DNA of 64,000 nt from Actinomycetota bacterium (GCA_018831265.1 JAHJCO010000008.1:1-64000); one strand, 5' to 3'; shown: positions 25,102 to 33,795, numbered from the stretch's first letter. The notes: a model not told the origin generated them from the letters alone. Translations and numbers: made by a program.

Positions 25102-26676
25102 ATGAAAACACTCAAGACACGCAGGGGCGTGGCGATGCTTGTCACCATTCTTATGGCATCATCGTTACTGATCATCGCGGCGCCACCTGCGGCGGCATGC
25201 GGGTTCGGTACCTGGTACCTGCCCGAGGGCTACACGGGGGGGAACTTCGATACCTACATCCTTGTTCAGAACCCCAACGAATGGGACGCCGAGGCCACGG
25301 TCAGGTTCCTGACCGAGCAAGGCGCCTCCGACCCGCTGGAGCTGGAGCTGGAGGGGAACTCCCGCACCACCGTGACCGTGGACGAGCAGCCGGGGCTCGA
25401 GGACGCGAACGTGTCCACCATCGTGGAGGCGACCAGCGGCGTGGTGGTCGAGCGGGCCATGTACTTCACCTACGCGGACGGCAAGGCGGGCGGGAGCAAC
25501 TCCATCGGGTCGCAGGTCATGTCGAACACATGGTTCCTGGCCGAGGGTTATACCGGCCCGGGCTTCGACACCTACGTGCTGGTGATGAACCCCAACGAGC
25601 AGGATGCGCGCGTCAGCGTCAAGTACGTCACGCCCGTGGCCGAGGGCGCGGGCGGGGGCGAGGACATCATCAAGGAGTACGACGTCCCGGCCATGACGCG
25701 CTACACCATCCACGTGGACGAGGTCGAGGGGCTCGAGGACACCGAGGTCAGCTGCGTGGTCACCTCGGTGGCGCCGGGCGCCGGCGAGGAAGGCGAGCCC
25801 GTCAAGGTCGTGGCCGAGCGCGCCATGTACTACGACTACCTGGGCGTGGACGGGGGTCATGCATCCATCGGGGCTCCCTGGATCAGCAGCGTCTGGTACC
25901 TGCCCGAGGGGCGTACCGCCATCGACTACGACACCTTCGTGCTGGTGATGAACCCCAATAACAACTCCGTGAAGGTGAAGGCCAGCTTCCTGGTGCCCGC
26001 GGACGGGGCCGGTGCGGGGCGTCGGTTCAACCCCTATCCGCCCGAGGAAGAGGAGGAAGATCCGCCGGCCGAGCCCGACACCGTGATCACCAGGGAGTAC
26101 ACGGTCGAGCCGTGGCAGCGGTTCACCATCGCCGTGGACCAGATCGAGGGGTTGTCCGAGACAGACGTGGCCACCATCATCGAGGCCGAGCCGGTCGAGG
26201 AGGAGCCCCCTCCCGAAGGCGAGAGCGGCAAGGGCTGCGCGGGCGTGGTCGTCGAGCGCGCCATGTACTTCGCCAGGGGGAACAACGGCGACGGCCACAA
26301 CACCATCGGCGCGACCTGCGCGCGCGAGTACTGGCTGCTGGCCGAGGGCTACACCGCCCAGGGGTTCGATACCTGGGTGCTGCTGATGAACCCCAACATG
26401 GTGGCCGTGAACGTCCGTTGCACCTTCATGGTGCCCGAGGGCGAGCCGGTCGTGCGCGAGTTCGAGGTAGCTCCCCGCAGCAGGCTGACCGTCCCCGTGG
26501 ACGAGATCGAGGGGCTGGAGCAGACCGAGGTCTCCACCAAGGTCCAGGTGCTGGGCCCGGTGGAGGGCGAGGGGCGCCGGGCTGCATGCGAGACCCCGAT
26601 AGTCGCGGAGCGCGCGATGTACTTCACCTACAACGGTATCGTCGGCGGCCACAGTTCGATGGGCGTCGGCGAGTAG
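25102..26676 (+). CDS. Exported protein made of four WYLAEG-type modules
   Basis: 524 residues; GGGAGGAG precedes the ATG. A signal peptide (about 1-31, ending PPAAAC, so a lipoprotein is conceivable but the box is poor) is followed at once by four modules opening WYLPEGYTGGNFDTY, WFLAEGYTGPGFDTY, WYLPEGRTAIDYDTF and WLLAEGYTAQGFDTW. Each has (V/M)NPN, a V(D/E)xxxGLE segment and ERAMYF. Modules 3 and 4 carry acidic/proline insertions. Nothing else is attached, which makes this the simplest member of the set and the best one for studying the module itself. Confidence 0.8.
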   Translation: MKTLKTRRGVAMLVTILMASSLLIIAAPPAAACGFGTWYLPEGYTGGNFDTYILVQNPNEWDAEATVRFLTEQGASDPLELELEGNSRTTVTVDEQPGLEDANVSTIVEATSGVVVERAMYFTYADGKAGGSNSIGSQVMSNTWFLAEGYTGPGFDTYVLVMNPNEQDARVSVKYVTPVAEGAGGGEDIIKEYDVPAMTRYTIHVDEVEGLEDTEVSCVVTSVAPGAGEEGEPVKVVAERAMYYDYLGVDGGHASIGAPWISSVWYLPEGRTAIDYDTFVLVMNPNNNSVKVKASFLVPADGAGAGRRFNPYPPEEEEEDPPAEPDTVITREYTVEPWQRFTIAVDQIEGLSETDVATIIEAEPVEEEPPPEGESGKGCAGVVVERAMYFARGNNGDGHNTIGATCAREYWLLAEGYTAQGFDTWVLLMNPNMVAVNVRCTFMVPEGEPVVREFEVAPRSRLTVPVDEIEGLEQTEVSTKVQVLGPVEGEGRRAACETPIVAERAMYFTYNGIVGGHSSMGVGE

Positions 26677-26703
26677 CCGCACATAGAGCTCTCTGGCAAG
26701 CGG

Positions 26704-26727
26704 AAGCCCCCGCGAAAGCGGGGGCTT
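26704..26727. terminator. Hairpin after the four-module exoprotein gene
   Basis: AAGCCCCCGC, loop GAAA, GCGGGGGCTT: a perfect 10-bp stem 28 nt after the stop codon. Followed by CTGAGT rather than a T-run, but strong enough to end transcription; on the minus strand it could serve the converging protease gene. Confidence 0.7.
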
Positions 26728-26735
26728 CTGAGTAG

Positions 26736-26783
26736 AACGGTGCCAGGCGGGATTCAATTCAATGAATCCCGCCTGGCACCGTT
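26736..26783. repeat. 21-bp perfect palindrome (GGTGCCAGGCGGGATTCA type)
   Basis: Two 21-nt arms (26736-26756 and 26763-26783) are exact reverse complements around a 6-nt loop, then TTTT. It may work as a bidirectional terminator for the convergent genes. The inner part CAGGCGGGATTCA is shared with the palindrome at 28403-28448, while the outer part differs (GGTGC versus GGGGT). Confidence 0.75.
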
Positions 26784-26788
26784 TTGGT

Positions 26789-28282
26789 CTACTTGTTCAC
26801 TATGCCCTGCAGTAGTTGAACGGCGTACTCGAGCTCCACGTCCTCTCCGTTACCGGCCCTGACGGCGTTCTCGGCGGTGAGCGGCACCGGCCTGCTCGGG
26901 GATACGCCGCCCTTCCCCTCCCGGCTGTCCAGTTGTACCATCTTCTCCTCATCCAGGGACTGTCCGATCGGGTAGGTGATGGAGTAGCCGCCCGGCATCT
27001 TGATCAACGGCCCGTAGACCATCCCGAAGGACCCGTTGGTCCCGCGGAATCCTGCCACCTCTCCGGCGGGGAGCCTGTCGACGCACATCGCGATGCCCTC
27101 GCCCGAGCTTATACACGCCGGGTTGACCAGCACCACGACGGGGCCCTCGAACCTCGGGGAACCGGGCTCGACGGTGATCCCCTTTCCGGGGTCGCTGAAG
27201 TTCCCGCTCTCATCATCCACCAGTATTATCTCCATCCCCCCCGATTCGGCGTCGTACCAGTTCTGGTACTCGTAGAAGGAGCTTTCCGCGAAGAGGCGGG
27301 ACATCATGTCGGCGACCATCTGGTCGGAGCCTCCATCGTTCGACCTGACATCGAGCACCAGTCCCGGCGCGCCTGCGTCGATGAATCCCTGCACCGCGTC
27401 GTCGTACAGCTCCATGGTGGGAGTGCGGTCGCCCTTGAGTTCCGATGGAAGGTCGTACTCCCCCTCAATCTTGATGTACCCGAACTCCCCCGGCAGCGTC
27501 TTGGGGACGACCATGCTGGTGACCCCGTCCTTGTTTTCCGAGGGTGGGAAGCCCACCAGGGAGTAGGAGTGCTGGAGCGTCTCCATCCCGTCGTCGATCG
27601 CGGTCATCGTGGCGGTCACCGCCGCGGGGGCGCCGGGGCTGAGGAAGGTGACGGACCTCTCTTCGCCGACCGGGGCCCTGACCAGGAAGTAGCGCTGCAT
27701 GCATCCCAGCATCTCGTCCGTTGCGGGCGGATAGAGCGAGAAGCAGGTCTCGGTCTGAGCCAGCGCCTCCCCGATGGGCTTGCCCGCCCACTCGAGGACC
27801 TCGGCGCCCGTTGAAACGCCCGCCCTGCCCGCGGGCCCTCCCTCCTTCACCCAGTTCGCGATGATCCTCCCGTCGTCCAGTCTCTCGAGGGTGAGCCCGA
27901 AACCGCCCTCGAAGAGCTTCCCGGCAAGGCCGAGGTCGTCCCCGTCTATCCCCATGTGCCCGTCCATGAACGAGCAGAGGTATTTGCGGAGGGTGACGTA
28001 GTAGTCCTCCATGGAACCAGCTTGTTCCGCCTTCTCGATGAGGGGGCCGAACTCGTCGTAGAGCGCCTTCCAGTCGATGCCCTTCCACTCCGTGAAGGCG
28101 TACTCCCTGGACATCTTGTCGTTCATCTTCTCGAACGCATCCGTCCAGGACATCCCGCTGAAGTCCTCGCTGGATGGAGCCTTGAACCCGGGGCCGCTGC
28201 CGTCCGGGCCGCACGCCGCGGCCAGCAGCACGATCGCCACGATGGTGAAGGCAGCGATTGTCGAACGTCGGGTTGTTCGCAT
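26789..28282 (-). CDS. S41-like (C-terminal processing/tricorn-type) protease, lipoprotein
   Basis: About 497 residues from ATG 28282 (28315 also open). The lipoprotein signal ends LLAAAC. Residues about 50-150 are the helical N-domain; GFGLTLERLDDGRIIANWV...AGRAGVSTGAEVLEW is a PDZ-like domain; GYIKIEG and PGLVLDVRSNDGGS are S41 core strands. The expected nucleophile lies in NPACISSGEGIAM. The lysine normally found about 25 residues on is not evident (GFRGTNGSFG), so it may use a tricorn-like Ser-Glu arrangement or be inactive. Exported and membrane-tethered. Confidence 0.75.
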   Translation of the reverse strand: MRTTRRSTIAAFTIVAIVLLAAACGPDGSGPGFKAPSSEDFSGMSWTDAFEKMNDKMSREYAFTEWKGIDWKALYDEFGPLIEKAEQAGSMEDYYVTLRKYLCSFMDGHMGIDGDDLGLAGKLFEGGFGLTLERLDDGRIIANWVKEGGPAGRAGVSTGAEVLEWAGKPIGEALAQTETCFSLYPPATDEMLGCMQRYFLVRAPVGEERSVTFLSPGAPAAVTATMTAIDDGMETLQHSYSLVGFPPSENKDGVTSMVVPKTLPGEFGYIKIEGEYDLPSELKGDRTPTMELYDDAVQGFIDAGAPGLVLDVRSNDGGSDQMVADMMSRLFAESSFYEYQNWYDAESGGMEIILVDDESGNFSDPGKGITVEPGSPRFEGPVVVLVNPACISSGEGIAMCVDRLPAGEVAGFRGTNGSFGMVYGPLIKMPGGYSITYPIGQSLDEEKMVQLDSREGKGGVSPSRPVPLTAENAVRAGNGEDVELEYAVQLLQGIVNK

Positions 28283-28402
28283 CGTTGTTACTGCCTTTCC
28301 GCCCCCCAGCGCCATGAGTCTATCACGTCCGGACCGGACCCTTGTACCCGGTCGGAGGCGGGTTATCGTCTTACCGGCCGTGATAGTGAGATGACTACAA
28401 CC

Positions 28403-28448
28403 GGGGTCAGGCGGGATTCAAGTCATGACTTGAATCCCGCCTGACCCC
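28403..28448. repeat. Perfect 46-bp palindrome
   Basis: The 23 nt at 28403-28425 are the exact reverse complement of 28426-28448, with no loop (centre CATG). The core GTCAGGCGGGATTCAA is shared with the elements at 26736, 33765 and 54509. Lies between divergent genes for the protease and the duplicated zinc-ribbon protein. Confidence 0.8.
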
Positions 28449-28505
28449 CATCTTAGTCAGATGGGGTAGAATGGCCGCATCGTTCTTCTGGTTCCGGAGG
28501 TGTCG

Positions 28506-29651
28506 ATGGCGGCGAAGAATTACCGACTCATGAGGTGTCGCGACTGCGGCTTTCCGCGGCTGGTGAGCTTCGCGGTCAAGTGGAACGACAACGGCACCAT
28601 CTCCCAGCGCATGCGCAAGGACTTCCGGGTCGTCATACTGAACCACGGGTTCATCGACAGCCTCTTCAGCGGCATCGAGGCCAAACTGGGGCTCTCCATC
28701 GAGCACATCGCCTTCGAGGCGCAGCGCAACGCCAGCAAGTCAGTCTTCGAGTCTGTGGTCGCGCACGTGCCCGGGATGGACCTCTGGAGGAAGTTCAGCA
28801 CCTTCAAGCGCCTCGGCGTCGAGCAGTTCAACAAGGTCGCCTGCATCACCGGGCAGTGCAACTCCACGACCCTCGAGTACGTGCCGGGCGTGTACGGCAT
28901 CGCCAGGCTGAAGAACCCCTTCCACACCGGGATGATGGCCGCCAACGTGGTTGGCGCGTTCGAGTTCCTGGAGGGGTTCCCGTTCGAGTACACCCTGGAG
29001 GAGGAGGAGCGAGACACCTACATAATAAGGATCAGGCGCTCCGAGCGGCCCGAGTTCGCCGAGCGAATGGAGCTCGATTTCGCGCCCCTGCTGCCGGGGC
29101 ACCACACCTTCGAGCGCTGCCCGCGCTGCCGGGTGCCGCTGGCGATCGCCTCTCAGCTCAAGTGGATGGAGAACGATGGCATCATCCTGGACACCCGGAC
29201 CGCCACGCGGGTGATGATGCTGGACGGGTACATGGTGTCGGCCGTCTTCCGCGAGCTCGCCCGGGAGCTGGGGGACGAGATCTACGAGATGATGGTCGAC
29301 GCGCAGCGGGAGTGGACGGTGGACCACGTGGGGCAGCTCGGGCTGATGGAGAGCATCGGGCCGCTGGATTCCCGGGCGCTCGAGAAGGCGTACCGGGACT
29401 ACCTGGAGGGTCTGGCACTCTTCGGGCAGGGGAACCCCGTCGAGTTCTCCATGAGCGACAGAACCATCAAGGTGACGGTCGAAAACCCGTACGAGGCCCA
29501 CGTGCTGGCCGGCACCCTGCAGGGCCTGTACGAGGCGCTGGAGAAGGCGCCGGGCAGGGTCACCTGGGATGAGCCCGCGCCGCAGGTGGCGCGCTACACC
29601 GTGGAGCCGGCCGGTGAGCCCTCCGGTGAGGGCGCCGGGGCGGGCGGGTAG
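28506..29651 (+). CDS. Internally duplicated zinc-ribbon protein of unknown function
   Basis: 381 residues from ATG 28506 with CCGGAGG five bases upstream. The protein consists of two similar halves: CRDCGFPRLVSFAVKWNDNG with a following VVILNHGFIDSLFSGIEAKL helix, and about 180 residues later CPRCRVPLAIASQLKWMENDG with VMMLDGYMVSAVFRELAREL. Each half starts with CxxC and contains an (F/V)ExxxxE helix (FEAQRNASKSVFE / VDAQREWTVDH). The arrangement recalls V4R/hydrocarbon-binding-type sensors but I cannot assign it. The gene for a methyltransferase follows 26 nt later. Confidence 0.6.
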   Translation: MAAKNYRLMRCRDCGFPRLVSFAVKWNDNGTISQRMRKDFRVVILNHGFIDSLFSGIEAKLGLSIEHIAFEAQRNASKSVFESVVAHVPGMDLWRKFSTFKRLGVEQFNKVACITGQCNSTTLEYVPGVYGIARLKNPFHTGMMAANVVGAFEFLEGFPFEYTLEEEERDTYIIRIRRSERPEFAERMELDFAPLLPGHHTFERCPRCRVPLAIASQLKWMENDGIILDTRTATRVMMLDGYMVSAVFRELARELGDEIYEMMVDAQREWTVDHVGQLGLMESIGPLDSRALEKAYRDYLEGLALFGQGNPVEFSMSDRTIKVTVENPYEAHVLAGTLQGLYEALEKAPGRVTWDEPAPQVARYTVEPAGEPSGEGAGAGG

Positions 29652-29677
29652 CAGGGCCGCCGGGAGCGCCGGGTACA

Positions 29678-30490
29678 TTGGACCGCCGCGAGTTCGATTC
29701 TCTGGTTCTGGAGTACAGGAAGCGGATAGCGCCGCTAGGAATCCCCGTCCCGCTGCAGGTCTGGTACCACATCGGATACACACGCGATTTCCTGGACCTC
29801 CTTGGCGTTGTGCAGTCGTTCGCGCCCGCGGGCTGCCGGTTGCTGGACTTCGGGTCGGGGCTCGGGTTCTTCTCCTGCGTGATGGCGCAGGCGGGGTTCC
29901 GGGTGAGGGGGGTCGACCTGTCCATGGACCAGGCGGTGCGCGTGGCGCGGAGCACCGAGGACTACGCGGACCTCGAGCTGCGGCTGGAGCGGCCGGGGCT
30001 GCTCGAGGAGCTGTACGCGGCGCTGGGGGAGCGCTGGCCGGTCGAGCTGGCGCTCTACGACGGCGGGACGCTGCCGTTCGGGGACGCGGAGTTCGAGGCG
30101 GTGGTGGCGCATGCGGTGCTGGAGCACGTCCCTGAGTCCGACCTGGACCCGACGCTGGACGAGCTGGCGCGGGTGCTGGCACCGGGAGGCCACCTGTTCG
30201 TGTTCAGGACCCCCAGGAAGGGTGGCTGGAGCGAGCCGCTGGCAGGAGCGCTGGGGATCGGGCACCACGAGAACGTCTGGACCGAGGACGGCTTGGCCGG
30301 GTTGCTGGAGCGGCACGGGCTGGACGTCGTGATGCGGGACGTGGCCGACCTGGTGCCGGATGGGGCTCTCGCATTGAACCCGCTGCTGAACGCGGTGGAG
30401 CCGGTCACGAGGAGACTGGAGCGGGTGCTTCTGCGCACGCGCCTGGCCCGCTTCGCCAACAATATGACCCTGGTGGTGAGGAAAGTGTAG
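29678..30490 (+). CDS. Class I SAM-dependent methyltransferase
   Basis: 270 residues from TTG 29678. Motif I RLLDFGSGLGF (about residue 49), acidic motif II GVDLSMDQA, and LARVLAPGGHLFVF (motif post-I/III) are those of UbiE/COQ5-type methyltransferases. The target is unknown. The TAG stop (30488-30490) lies within the left arm of the palindrome 30485-30516, so the present C-terminus is set by the repeat. Confidence 0.8.
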   Translation: MDRREFDSLVLEYRKRIAPLGIPVPLQVWYHIGYTRDFLDLLGVVQSFAPAGCRLLDFGSGLGFFSCVMAQAGFRVRGVDLSMDQAVRVARSTEDYADLELRLERPGLLEELYAALGERWPVELALYDGGTLPFGDAEFEAVVAHAVLEHVPESDLDPTLDELARVLAPGGHLFVFRTPRKGGWSEPLAGALGIGHHENVWTEDGLAGLLERHGLDVVMRDVADLVPDGALALNPLLNAVEPVTRRLERVLLRTRLARFANNMTLVVRKV

Positions 30491-30516
30491 CAAAAGGGCC
30501 TGACCCTCTTGCTACA
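30485..30516. repeat. GCAAAAG/CTTTTGC-type palindrome overlapping a stop codon
   Basis: GTGTAGCAA (30485-30493) pairs with TTGCTACAC (30508-30516) around AAGGGCCTGACCCTC. The core GCCTGACCC is the one in the elements at 34114, 40361 and 51459; the arm here is longer and different. Confidence 0.75.
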
Positions 30517-30520
30517 CACG

Positions 30521-30585
30521 CAGAATCTCAGGTTTGACCCCGAATGCAAGAAATGCAAAAAACGCAAGATTTCAGGTTTGACCCC
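30521..30585. repeat. GGTTTGACCCC element, copy 1
   Basis: Two TCAGGTTTGACCCC units (30528-30541 and 30572-30585) flank a stretch of GCAAGAAATGCAAAAAACGC. A diverged copy on the opposite strand lies at 49394-49456. Confidence 0.65.
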
Positions 30586-30619
30586 CTTTCACCCCCTTTC
30601 GGCGTATAAACTGGCGAGG

Positions 30620-30648
30620 TTGGCAACGCCCGGTCCGGAGCGTATAAT
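30620..30648 (+). promoter_or_regulatory. Promoter of the L,D-transpeptidase gene
   Basis: TTGGCA (30620-30625) and a perfect TATAAT (30643-30648) are 17 bp apart. Transcription would begin near 30655, at the foot of the hairpin 30654-30688. Confidence 0.65.
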
Positions 30649-30653
30649 CTCTG

Positions 30654-30688
30654 AAAGCCGGGAGACTGAAGTACAGTCCGCCGGCTTT
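30654..30688 (+). promoter_or_regulatory. Leader hairpin in the L,D-transpeptidase 5' UTR
   Basis: AAAGCCGG (30654-30661) pairs with CCGGCTTT (30681-30688), with an inner GACTG/CAGTC stem, and TGTTGCATTAAT follows. It would form at the very 5' end of the transcript and resembles an intrinsic terminator, so attenuation or transcript protection is possible. I could not match it to a known riboswitch class. Confidence 0.4.
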
Positions 30689-30740
30689 TGTTGCATTAAT
30701 CGTCCCGGTAGGTGTGAACACTGCCATGGAGGTGGCTTTT

Positions 30741-32843
30741 TTGGATAGCGGGAAGAAGACAGTATTCGCGATGGCCGTTCTGCTCGTTGCGGCCCTCACA
30801 CTGGCGCTCGCCTCGGTGGGTGCCCTCGCCGCGGCTCCGGCCGCACCGACCGATCTGAAGGTGCAATCCCCCGACGCGATATCGGGTGGCGTCCTGCAGA
30901 TCTCCTGGCAGGTGGAGAAGGCATCGACCGTAAAGGCATACAGGATCTACAGGTCCGAGCGTGACGACGGCGGCTTCGAGATGGTCCACGAGGAGCCGGT
31001 CGCCATGGATTCCGGCACCGTGATGGACCACATCGATACGGGTCTTACCCCGAAGAAGACCTATTACTACAAGGTCGCCCTGGTGGGCAAGGACGGCAAG
31101 GCGGGTGCAGCCAGCAAGGTGGCTAAGGGCACTGCCCCCGAGAAGGGCATGACCGGCGGCTACACCGGCAAGCACATAATCATCTCCATAGCCGACCAGA
31201 CCGCCTACTTCCTCGAGGACGACACACTGGTCAAGTCGCACCTGGTCTCCACCGGAACCGATTCCCACCCCACGCCGTGCGGCGTCTTCAGCGTCCTCTA
31301 CCACGCCCAGATAGTCGTCTCCGAGAAGTACGGCGGCTGGTACTGCCCCTACTGGCTCGGGTTCGCCGAGGATACCGGCATGCACGGCCTGCCCTACGAC
31401 CCCGACACCGGCGAGAAGCTGGGCGCCAGCACGTTGGGTCAGAAGGCCAGCCACGGATGCGTCAGGCAGGCGGACGCGAACGCGCAGTGGGCCTACAACT
31501 GGGCGCCCAACGGCATCCGCATAGACATCACTCCGCTGCACTGGGAGTGGACCCCGCCGCCCCCGCCTCCGCCGCCGGTGAGGGGCGGGCACGCCAGCCA
31601 GGGGATAAGCAACGCGGCCTACCACTGGTACTTCGCCGAGGGTTACACCGGCGGGGGCTTCAACGAGTACGTCCTGATGATGAACCCCAACGGGACCACG
31701 GCGGATGTAACGGCGTGGTTCATGAAGCCGGACGGCTCGGTCGTGTCCATGCCGTTCGCGGTCCCGGCCTTCTCGCGGGCGACCGTGCACGTCGATGACA
31801 TATCCGGGCTGGACAACGCCGAGGTGTCGGTTCACCTGCAATCCAGCGAGCTCATCAGCGCCGAGCGCGCGATGTACTTCTACGACTTCAACGGAAAGGA
31901 CGGGGGGACGTGTTCGGCGGGAGTCTCCGAGACCGCGACCACCTGGTATCTCGCGGAGGGATACACCGGCGGCGAGTTCGACGAGTTCATCCTGGTCCAG
32001 AACCCGGGCGGGGCCGACGGCACCGTCATGGTCGAGTACATGCTCCCCAACGGTGCCACCCTGGTGAGGCCGTACGGCATCCTGGCGCACTCGCGGCTGT
32101 CCATCCACGTGGATGACATCCCCGAGCTGGTGGGGGCGGAGGTCTCCGCGAAGGTGACCTGCGACCAGCCGGTCGTGGTGGAGCGGTCCCAGTACTTCAA
32201 CTACTACAACAAGGAGGACGGCAACGCATCGGCCGCGGTGCGCGCGCCGGCCCGACAGTGGTACCTCGCCGAGGGGTACACCGGGGGCGAGTTCGACGAG
32301 TACGTCCTCATCCAGAACCCCGGCCCGGTGGGCGGCAACGCGCACGTGACCTTCATGCTCGGGGACGGGTCGCAGGTGGTGCAGGACTACGGCCTGCCGC
32401 CGTACTCGCGCTTCACCATCCACGTGGACGACCTGCCCGGGCTGTCGGGGTGCGACGTGAGCACGCTGGTCGAGACCGACGTGGACTCCATCGTAGAGCG
32501 TGCCATGTACTTCAACTCCTACAACAGGCCCGGCGGGGCGGACGCGCCCGGGGTGAACACGCCCGCGCAGTACTGGTACCTCGCCGAAGGGTACACCGGC
32601 GGCGAGTTCGATACCTACGTGCTGCTGATGAACCCCAACGGGTCCGACGTGACCGCGGATATCAGCTTCCTGCGCACCGACGGCTCGACGGTCGGGCTGA
32701 CCGTGGCCGTGCCCGCGCACACCCGGTACACGATCCATACGGACGAGATACCGGAGTTGAGCAACGCGGAGTTCGCGACCGCCGTTACCGGCTCGCAGCC
32801 CATCATCGTCGAGCGGGCGATGTACTTCTCGATCCCGCGCTAG
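30741..32843 (+). CDS. Exported L,D-transpeptidase (YkuD) with FN3 domain and four WYLAEG-type modules
   Basis: 700 residues from TTG 30741, which has GGAGGT seven bases upstream; GTG 30714 is the alternative. Signal segment about 5-33; FN3-like domain about 35-125 (KAYRIYRSERDDGGFEMV); YkuD domain about 135-270 with the catalytic HGCVR (near residue 238) and upstream HGLP; proline linker (TPPPPPPPPVRGG); four modules opening WYFAEGYTGGGFNEY, WYLAEGYTGGEFDEF, WYLAEGYTGGEFDEY and WYLAEGYTGGEFDTY. L,D-transpeptidases cross-link peptidoglycan or attach proteins to it, so this protein could tie module-bearing structures to the wall (inference). Confidence 0.85.
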   Translation: MDSGKKTVFAMAVLLVAALTLALASVGALAAAPAAPTDLKVQSPDAISGGVLQISWQVEKASTVKAYRIYRSERDDGGFEMVHEEPVAMDSGTVMDHIDTGLTPKKTYYYKVALVGKDGKAGAASKVAKGTAPEKGMTGGYTGKHIIISIADQTAYFLEDDTLVKSHLVSTGTDSHPTPCGVFSVLYHAQIVVSEKYGGWYCPYWLGFAEDTGMHGLPYDPDTGEKLGASTLGQKASHGCVRQADANAQWAYNWAPNGIRIDITPLHWEWTPPPPPPPPVRGGHASQGISNAAYHWYFAEGYTGGGFNEYVLMMNPNGTTADVTAWFMKPDGSVVSMPFAVPAFSRATVHVDDISGLDNAEVSVHLQSSELISAERAMYFYDFNGKDGGTCSAGVSETATTWYLAEGYTGGEFDEFILVQNPGGADGTVMVEYMLPNGATLVRPYGILAHSRLSIHVDDIPELVGAEVSAKVTCDQPVVVERSQYFNYYNKEDGNASAAVRAPARQWYLAEGYTGGEFDEYVLIQNPGPVGGNAHVTFMLGDGSQVVQDYGLPPYSRFTIHVDDLPGLSGCDVSTLVETDVDSIVERAMYFNSYNRPGGADAPGVNTPAQYWYLAEGYTGGEFDTYVLLMNPNGSDVTADISFLRTDGSTVGLTVAVPAHTRYTIHTDEIPELSNAEFATAVTGSQPIIVERAMYFSIPR

Positions 32844-32862
32844 GGGTCTGGAGAGACGCGCC

Positions 32863-33702
32863 TTGGGCGCCGGCACGCTGTTCCTCTGCGCCACGCCGAT
32901 CGGCAACCTTACCGACGTGACCATCCGCGTGCTCGATACCCTGCGCGAGGTGGACGTGGTGGCGGCCGAGGACACCCGCAGGACCAGGCGGCTGCTCCAG
33001 AGGTACGACATCCGGACCCCCATGCTCTCCTACCGCGAAGAGAACCGTGAGGCCGTGGGGCGCAGGATAGTGGAGCAGCTGGAGGCGGGCGAGTCGGTCG
33101 GGCTGGTGTCGGACGCCGGGACGCCCGGTGTCAGCGACCCCGGGTCGCACCTGGTCGCGCTCTGCCTGGACAGGGGGATCAGGGTCGAGTCGCTTCCCGG
33201 GCCGAACGCGGCGATCTCGGCGCTGGTGGTCTCGGGGCTTCCAACGCGGCGGTTCTCCTTCGAGGGGTTCCCGCCCAGGAAGAAGGGCGCCCGGCGAAAG
33301 GCGCTGGAGGCCCTCATCGACGACGAGCGCACCCTCATCTTCTACGAGAGCCCCAACCGTACGCCCGAGATGCTGGCCGACGTCCTGGAGGTGCTCGGGG
33401 ACAGGAGGTGCGCATTGGCACGGGAGCTGACCAAGCGTTACGAGGAGGTCCTGCGGGGGACGGTTTCAGCCGTTCTGGCCCGGGTAGGGGAGGGCGCTCT
33501 CAAGGGAGAGGTGGTCCTGGTCGTCGAGGGAGCCCCGGCCGGCGGCACCGTGGGTGAGGGAGCGCTGGAGGAGGCTCTGCTGCGGGTGGAGGCCCTTGTC
33601 GAGGGAGGCGCGGGGCTCAAGGAGGCGTCCGCGAGCGTGGCGGCCGAGACGCCGGGTGTATCGCGGGGGACGCTCTACAACCTGTCCCTCGAGCGCCGCT
33701 GA
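32863..33702 (+). CDS. rsmI: 16S rRNA (cytidine1402-2'-O)-methyltransferase RsmI
   Basis: 279 residues from TTG 32863 with GGAGAG upstream. LFLCATPIGNLTDVTIR, VAAEDTRRTRRLL, GLVSDAGTPGVSDPG and SLPGPNAAISAL are diagnostic of the RsmI tetrapyrrole-methylase fold; FEGFPPRK and LIFYESPNR complete it. Methylates the 2'-O of C1402 in 16S rRNA. Begins 19 nt after the transpeptidase gene. Its TGA stop (33700-33702) is the first three bases of a palindromic repeat. Confidence 0.95.
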   Translation: MGAGTLFLCATPIGNLTDVTIRVLDTLREVDVVAAEDTRRTRRLLQRYDIRTPMLSYREENREAVGRRIVEQLEAGESVGLVSDAGTPGVSDPGSHLVALCLDRGIRVESLPGPNAAISALVVSGLPTRRFSFEGFPPRKKGARRKALEALIDDERTLIFYESPNRTPEMLADVLEVLGDRRCALARELTKRYEEVLRGTVSAVLARVGEGALKGEVVLVVEGAPAGGTVGEGALEEALLRVEALVEGGAGLKEASASVAAETPGVSRGTLYNLSLERR

Positions 33703-33728
33703 GAAAACACCTCAACCATCTTTTCTCA
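33700..33728. repeat. CCTCAACC-type palindrome overlapping the rsmI stop
   Basis: TGAGAAAA (33700-33707) and TTTTCTCA (33721-33728) pair perfectly around cacctcaaccatc. Compared with the 5831 element the arms have changed on both sides while the core CCTCAA(A)CCAT is kept. A partial CCTCAAACC copy follows at about 33733-33758, and a GGGGTCAGGCACC half-element at 33765. Confidence 0.75.
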
Positions 33729-33795
33729 CCTTGAACAAAAACCTCAAACCATTTGACTGAAATCGGGGTCAGGCACCATTCAAGTCAGCTCAAAG

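Noticed and set aside
25165..26757. 530-codon open frame on the minus strand opposite the four-module exoprotein
   Set aside because: Shadow of a GC-rich gene; composition is His/Gly/Leu/Val-rich without any domain.
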